DNA of 61,760 nucleotides. Source: Oscillospiraceae bacterium (GTDB lineage Bacteria; Bacillota; Clostridia; Oscillospirales; Acutalibacteraceae). The stretch covers positions 1 through 61,760 of the forward strand of contig WRBQ01000007.1 of the NCBI GenBank assembly GCA_009784445.1. Reading direction: 5' to 3'. The notes under the pieces were generated by a model that did not search any database, had not been told where the DNA came from, and worked only from the letters and a program-made list of their open reading frames with translations. The translations under genes and the position numbers were made by a program. Shown piece by piece: positions 60,501-61,760 of this stretch; the stretch's first letter is position 1, and every line of letters starts with the position of its first letter.

Positions 60501-61760
60501 CCTGTACAATCAATCCGGCGTGCTGCAGTTTATCGAAGACACCGTAAACAACGTGTTAGATGACATGTTGCCCGACGATTTCCCGAGCATCGTCATTGCT
60601 GGTTTGTCAGTTGAAGAAACACTGCACGCCACGGTGCATGAGCTGTTTGGTTATGCGCAACCCATGTTTGATGCGTTGGCAGTGGTTATGATCTTGCTGC
60701 GCGACATTTTGTTGGGCATTGACCTGCCCAGCTTGGAGAATTTGCTGGGCGATGATACTGCACCGCCAATGGGCGCAACAATTTTCGACCTGCTTGCAGA
60801 AATATTGTTTGTGCATGACACCTACAATGATGTAGTTATTCCGTTGTGCTTGGAGACACTGCTGTTTGATCCGTTCGTGGCATACCAAGCCAACCCCGCG
60901 GACTTTGAAGTGTACGACGAAGCCAGTGCGATTCGTGTGCTTGGCGATTTGTTCGGCGGTTTCATGCCGTTGCTGAACATCTTCTTGGCCGAAAACAACG
61001 CTCTGGTGCTGTATATGGGCGACGACGGCACTGATTTCATCATCAACGCAACCAACCCGAACCTTGATCCCGATGGTGCGGTTTGGCGTGTGTTCGGTTA
61101 CGATGGCTATCGCACGGCACTGCTGCCGATTTTGATGGCCTTGGGCGGTAGCGTGCCCGGTTTTGTTAGCACGCTGATGCCGTATGACGATTTCCGCGCT
61201 GCAACGCACAGCGAACAACTGCAAGCGCTGATGGAACCCATCGCTTTCCTGATGAACGCCATGCTGCAAAACCCGGTTGACATACTGCTGCGCGTGCTGC
61301 CGAACTTGGCCTTCTTTATCAGTGATGCAGGCGACGGTGATTCGCTGTTGCTGCAAGCTATCGAACGCCTGCTGTGGCCGGTGCTGGTGCTGCTGCAACA
61401 AGCCGATGTACCGCTGCTCAACGACGCGCTTGACGCAATCACCGACTTCTTGAGCATTGGCACGCTGCTAAATGCTTTGATTGAAGAATTTGGCTTTGCA
61501 CTGGAAGATTTCATTGTGGGCGATATCACGCGCTTTGCCCTGATGGACTATGACGGCGACGTGGATGTGCTTGCACAACTGGTGTATCTGGATGCACTGG
61601 GGCTGCCGTATGCAATGCTCGTGGATGTTGACATTGCACAACTGCTGGTGAATATTCTGGTGGCATTGGATGTGCTGGACGACTTAGAAGATTTTGCCGG
61701 CCTTCTGAACCTCCTAAACATGCCAGGGCGGGAAAGGCCGGCAGGCGCGGACTTGATTGA
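54511..61760 (+). CDS. Giant secreted protein, partial, unrecognised family
   Basis: The frame is open from ATG 54511 (GGAGGAG at 54499-54505) to the right edge: at least 2,416 residues with no stop. A signal peptide covers about residues 1-36 (hydrophobic AVVLSIVLVVVSLPLIG, cleavage near AEA). Residues to about 1,340 are unique, with beta-rich and His-containing stretches. From about residue 1,340 the protein is acidic, Leu/Ala-rich and helical, with three copies of a module containing a P-V/I helix, LLPNL-x-F-F and a second L-x-P-V helix; the LPNL anchors are at 58600, 59923 and 61297, 441 and 458 codons apart. A surface or matrix role is inferred. Confidence 0.85.
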   Translation, partial: MKLLRKLPKRTLAVVLSIVLVVVSLPLIGRQLRAEAVNQPLDNVMIRQLAHAMSEPDPDNPGQRRILPEIEAMTWQFNGVNTFNAWGTPGWVGYSGANNLIPVVNTTMFVDNAPNAMWNVIEIYRNIMHHSFDRTIPVVEYTTLPNIGAHIMPPSLNAAIRDRIFGMYPNFADSNVLFELFGESGGGEGNAGTHYVGGAISGGDRLHDASMFVGRYNTPFIDQTEDAFGGALVGGTAVGNFASRSIDRGWFGGSTSHSQRHAIYGQARLIGRVTRTNLEMYRSFPTIESMPDTSHLVREMTTHMINISTRHHTPFNRFTQHIWLPNGHIPHGMRGGSGNNEIDGGHIRWGNLHAAAMEQGQNHAFMVYDFNPVDTGAARQSLLDYRAAISRSGQLGVWVDYEYLRTLNRSQLLQRQAQLVSSLSALPGQFAQEGGILVPVMEHFNLPLLTFGQDVLDIVNDLLSVFLTASVDYAAWFFSPLSSPAPGVIFNNQTPAARNVFDSDAATQMSNPGYDPREDFTNLGFTLADLQALYREAAFRRDRLISMYNETPRTDFDNLVFATAFLIANPFTLDLPRAVAWTTRLNSIIQRWEIWDMRDAMVNFIELSANYSEGRNPNLGEDPFDDPFDDSVYTYCFDTILAWRDTAIGQRGFMSTKAAMSFADYVEAIVGFDYQTGTVAWYHNNRLVELVAEIGYRETHYFSEGRWYSFRDFFLPLLAQSPFTHRSPQWIMNTLHNTTAHPNAPRPSFLGVVQNLEAYLAMSDAAAAYFAARDGITDAEARTRGGSWYSIFGGFEEVIHDLIDQMEHALAVNIALYTRAAMDILEELREGGDISLIEHPSLSVYRPGHGNYYLFSWATLDELMRLVNGLGIVEATAPNANYRDPFLFLNNVRGDTSQIMLPDYPNSEAISDYLFLREHVWNLHNTFMNNPVYFHREADLPAPQRLANVDRDIRTNHYYNYPNPNPGKEGLEHLISGLDALLTGNLAPFVQAANALGLDLPDDLMGIDLDRDPLNVGSIVQDIVSEVLFSNATVNMLIELLYGLLLDEFEHIWATEVLPLAGRGRIALDPIETGVLGVVATIVGLNLRMAALWEVLNVHVYVGGSLRMNGLSSLRLYPDLLSRAIDPVLFAQPREMLARYSNLGTGMGSQGGANSRFFFTNTDIRGIYPTHAWTPVGSPHMFDADGNMLLDWGIDSLTGAAREERFRMAISNALSGVLPILQVLLLDRAHDLHYNGPALFVRGGRAHTNVFGINVPVFGYGTLGLVFRGATSNGLDLYRNLLVPIFELLLGEEDLAAAGLHTNLSYVAGNFGATPVGMPPGQVSLGRADLTLATRQILNGILDPVNALLDMIGNAPLGTLADLLPNLAFAFSAQRIEPLLQGLELVIDAYLNESRSNMGVSMNILVTSVDINLTGMIADMLGDMLPTEYLDLSDMLLGAVDMGMLRSTDALFEALGFNDIDLPALSQFASMGTMLASNHANAALQIPTLRAPGNHRWYISANRADVLNVLLQWLFGSGLIAEILDENDPMLVHLLQGTAEEMVAALAQFAAPIQYDAPDVVFGTPVAIAYDPFPSWWARDGATGAEQDARFLVNHADIVLGHVWTMLTGQPSLSAGINELLVNLLDPANLFVTLADTVIDLLEDLLDGDMADAFDVLMPLIAQLVLIDGEGLDLDAMADAVVNFPVAATAAAIDDMEDFVEAMANFIAPLMPVLDILLFGSRFDLIDVGTVAEPRGLIAAYGGYGFADALVYIYNVLGLPLGLAPVIAPPVTASNEVKMNAILMPIVDIVNAVLDAPVSSALTLLPNLIFFMAEAEVGYSPLQQVLDALLHPVYVLLDTLRPLVNVAGVAELGALDIAEGVYFTNAGRLMVDPLAFADNVLGELLEELLGEPLNMSLMNLMQGELSACGNYFVADQAAVLFALLSQAGALDWLEESGFAGLTALIQNERFEGPELIDYTAAPGAAAAATPPSWLTTDHTQFLADNVDAVLNWLWREFLYNQSGVLQFIEDTVNNVLDDMLPDDFPSIVIAGLSVEETLHATVHELFGYAQPMFDALAVVMILLRDILLGIDLPSLENLLGDDTAPPMGATIFDLLAEILFVHDTYNDVVIPLCLETLLFDPFVAYQANPADFEVYDEASAIRVLGDLFGGFMPLLNIFLAENNALVLYMGDDGTDFIINATNPNLDPDGAVWRVFGYDGYRTALLPILMALGGSVPGFVSTLMPYDDFRAATHSEQLQALMEPIAFLMNAMLQNPVDILLRVLPNLAFFISDAGDGDSLLLQAIERLLWPVLVLLQQADVPLLNDALDAITDFLSIGTLLNALIEEFGFALEDFIVGDITRFALMDYDGDVDVLAQLVYLDALGLPYAMLVDVDIAQLLVNILVALDVLDDLEDFAGLLNLLNMPGRERPAGADLI
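58519..61410 (+). repeat. Three diverged protein modules with ~450-codon period
   Basis: Module cores at 58519-58680 (ILDPVNALLD ... LLPNLAFAF), 59845-60047 (ILMPIVDIVNAVL ... LLPNLIFF ... HPVYVLLDTL) and 61216-61410 (LMEPIAFLMNAML ... VLPNLAFF ... WPVLVLLQQ). A second motif, W followed by N/H-x-x-D-V/I-L-x-x-L/V-W, occurs near 58990, 59236 and 60421. The similarity is at protein level; DNA has diverged, indicating old duplications. Confidence 0.72.

Noticed and set aside
59530-61401. Long minus-strand open frames under the giant gene
   Set aside because: They are antisense to a continuous frame with consistent residue composition; products are Gln/His/Arg-rich shadows without motifs.

Overview
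The window looks like a chromosomal segment of an anaerobic Clostridia-class Bacillota (Firmicutes), probably uncultured; this is inference. It rests on an IspH-ribosomal protein S1 fusion, a fused aldehyde/alcohol dehydrogenase AdhE, a c-di-AMP receptor DarA, a long-form hibernation factor HPF, the sporulation-type membrane protein YtaF, a GerMN-like lipoprotein, strong AGGAGG ribosome binding sites and sigma-A promoters that mostly have 17-bp spacers. Base composition is moderate (mid-50s percent GC by eye). About 52 genes fill the window. No gap between genes exceeds about 215 bases, and I saw no tRNA, rRNA, CRISPR array or transposase.

Layout. 1-3729 (minus): a carbohydrate operon with a clan GH-D glycosidase, a GPH-family sugar symporter and an unrecognised partial gene. 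3796-6037 (minus): a tight four-gene phage-like cassette (small terminase, ParB-like, methyltransferase-fold, spore-photolyase-like radical SAM). 6108-13269 (minus): a six-gene sulfur amino-acid operon led by an Rrf2 regulator and ending in a short cobalamin-dependent methionine synthase. 13467-18017: a large secreted protein with InlB-like repeats and a cysteine-rich tail. 18114-25355: mainly housekeeping genes (ispH-S1, an M15-like lysin, guaB, tsaE, tsaB, a lipoprotein, hpf). 25417-26952 (minus): acpP and rhaA. 27095-35179: dut, an unknown gene, then a run from a flavin/Fe-S reductase and MFS transporter through DUF4230, acetyltransferase, methyltransferase and ThuA-like genes to a nitroreductase. 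35270-38751 (minus): a phosphotransferase-like kinase and adhE. 38959-42322: ytaF, then a minus-strand MGMT-like / ABC-F / membrane-protein operon. 42478-54384: a secreted protein, ddl, murF, an ABC exporter with its DUF1854 partner, darA, a PHP hydrolase, two acetyltransferases, ogt and a second GPH symporter. 54511 to the right edge: one open frame of more than 2,400 codons encoding a giant secreted protein.

How genes work together. The 6-13 kb operon covers methionine synthesis and transsulfuration and is probably controlled by its own first gene. ddl and murF carry out consecutive peptidoglycan-precursor steps. tsaE and tsaB serve tRNA t6A synthesis. The ABC exporter and DUF1854 gene form a conserved pair of unclear substrate. 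Three large or low-homology secreted proteins (13467, 42478, 54511) indicate heavy investment in the cell surface.

A further theme is a set of short interspersed repeats, several of which abut or overlap stop codons (radical SAM gene, ispH, the kinase at 35270, ddl, the ABC gene, ogt) or supply the ribosome binding site of the next gene (35270-36022 gene, murF). The most unusual items are the giant protein with repeats of about 450 codons, the orphan terminase cassette, the surface protein's cysteine tail, the ABC-F-linked membrane protein, and this repeat population.
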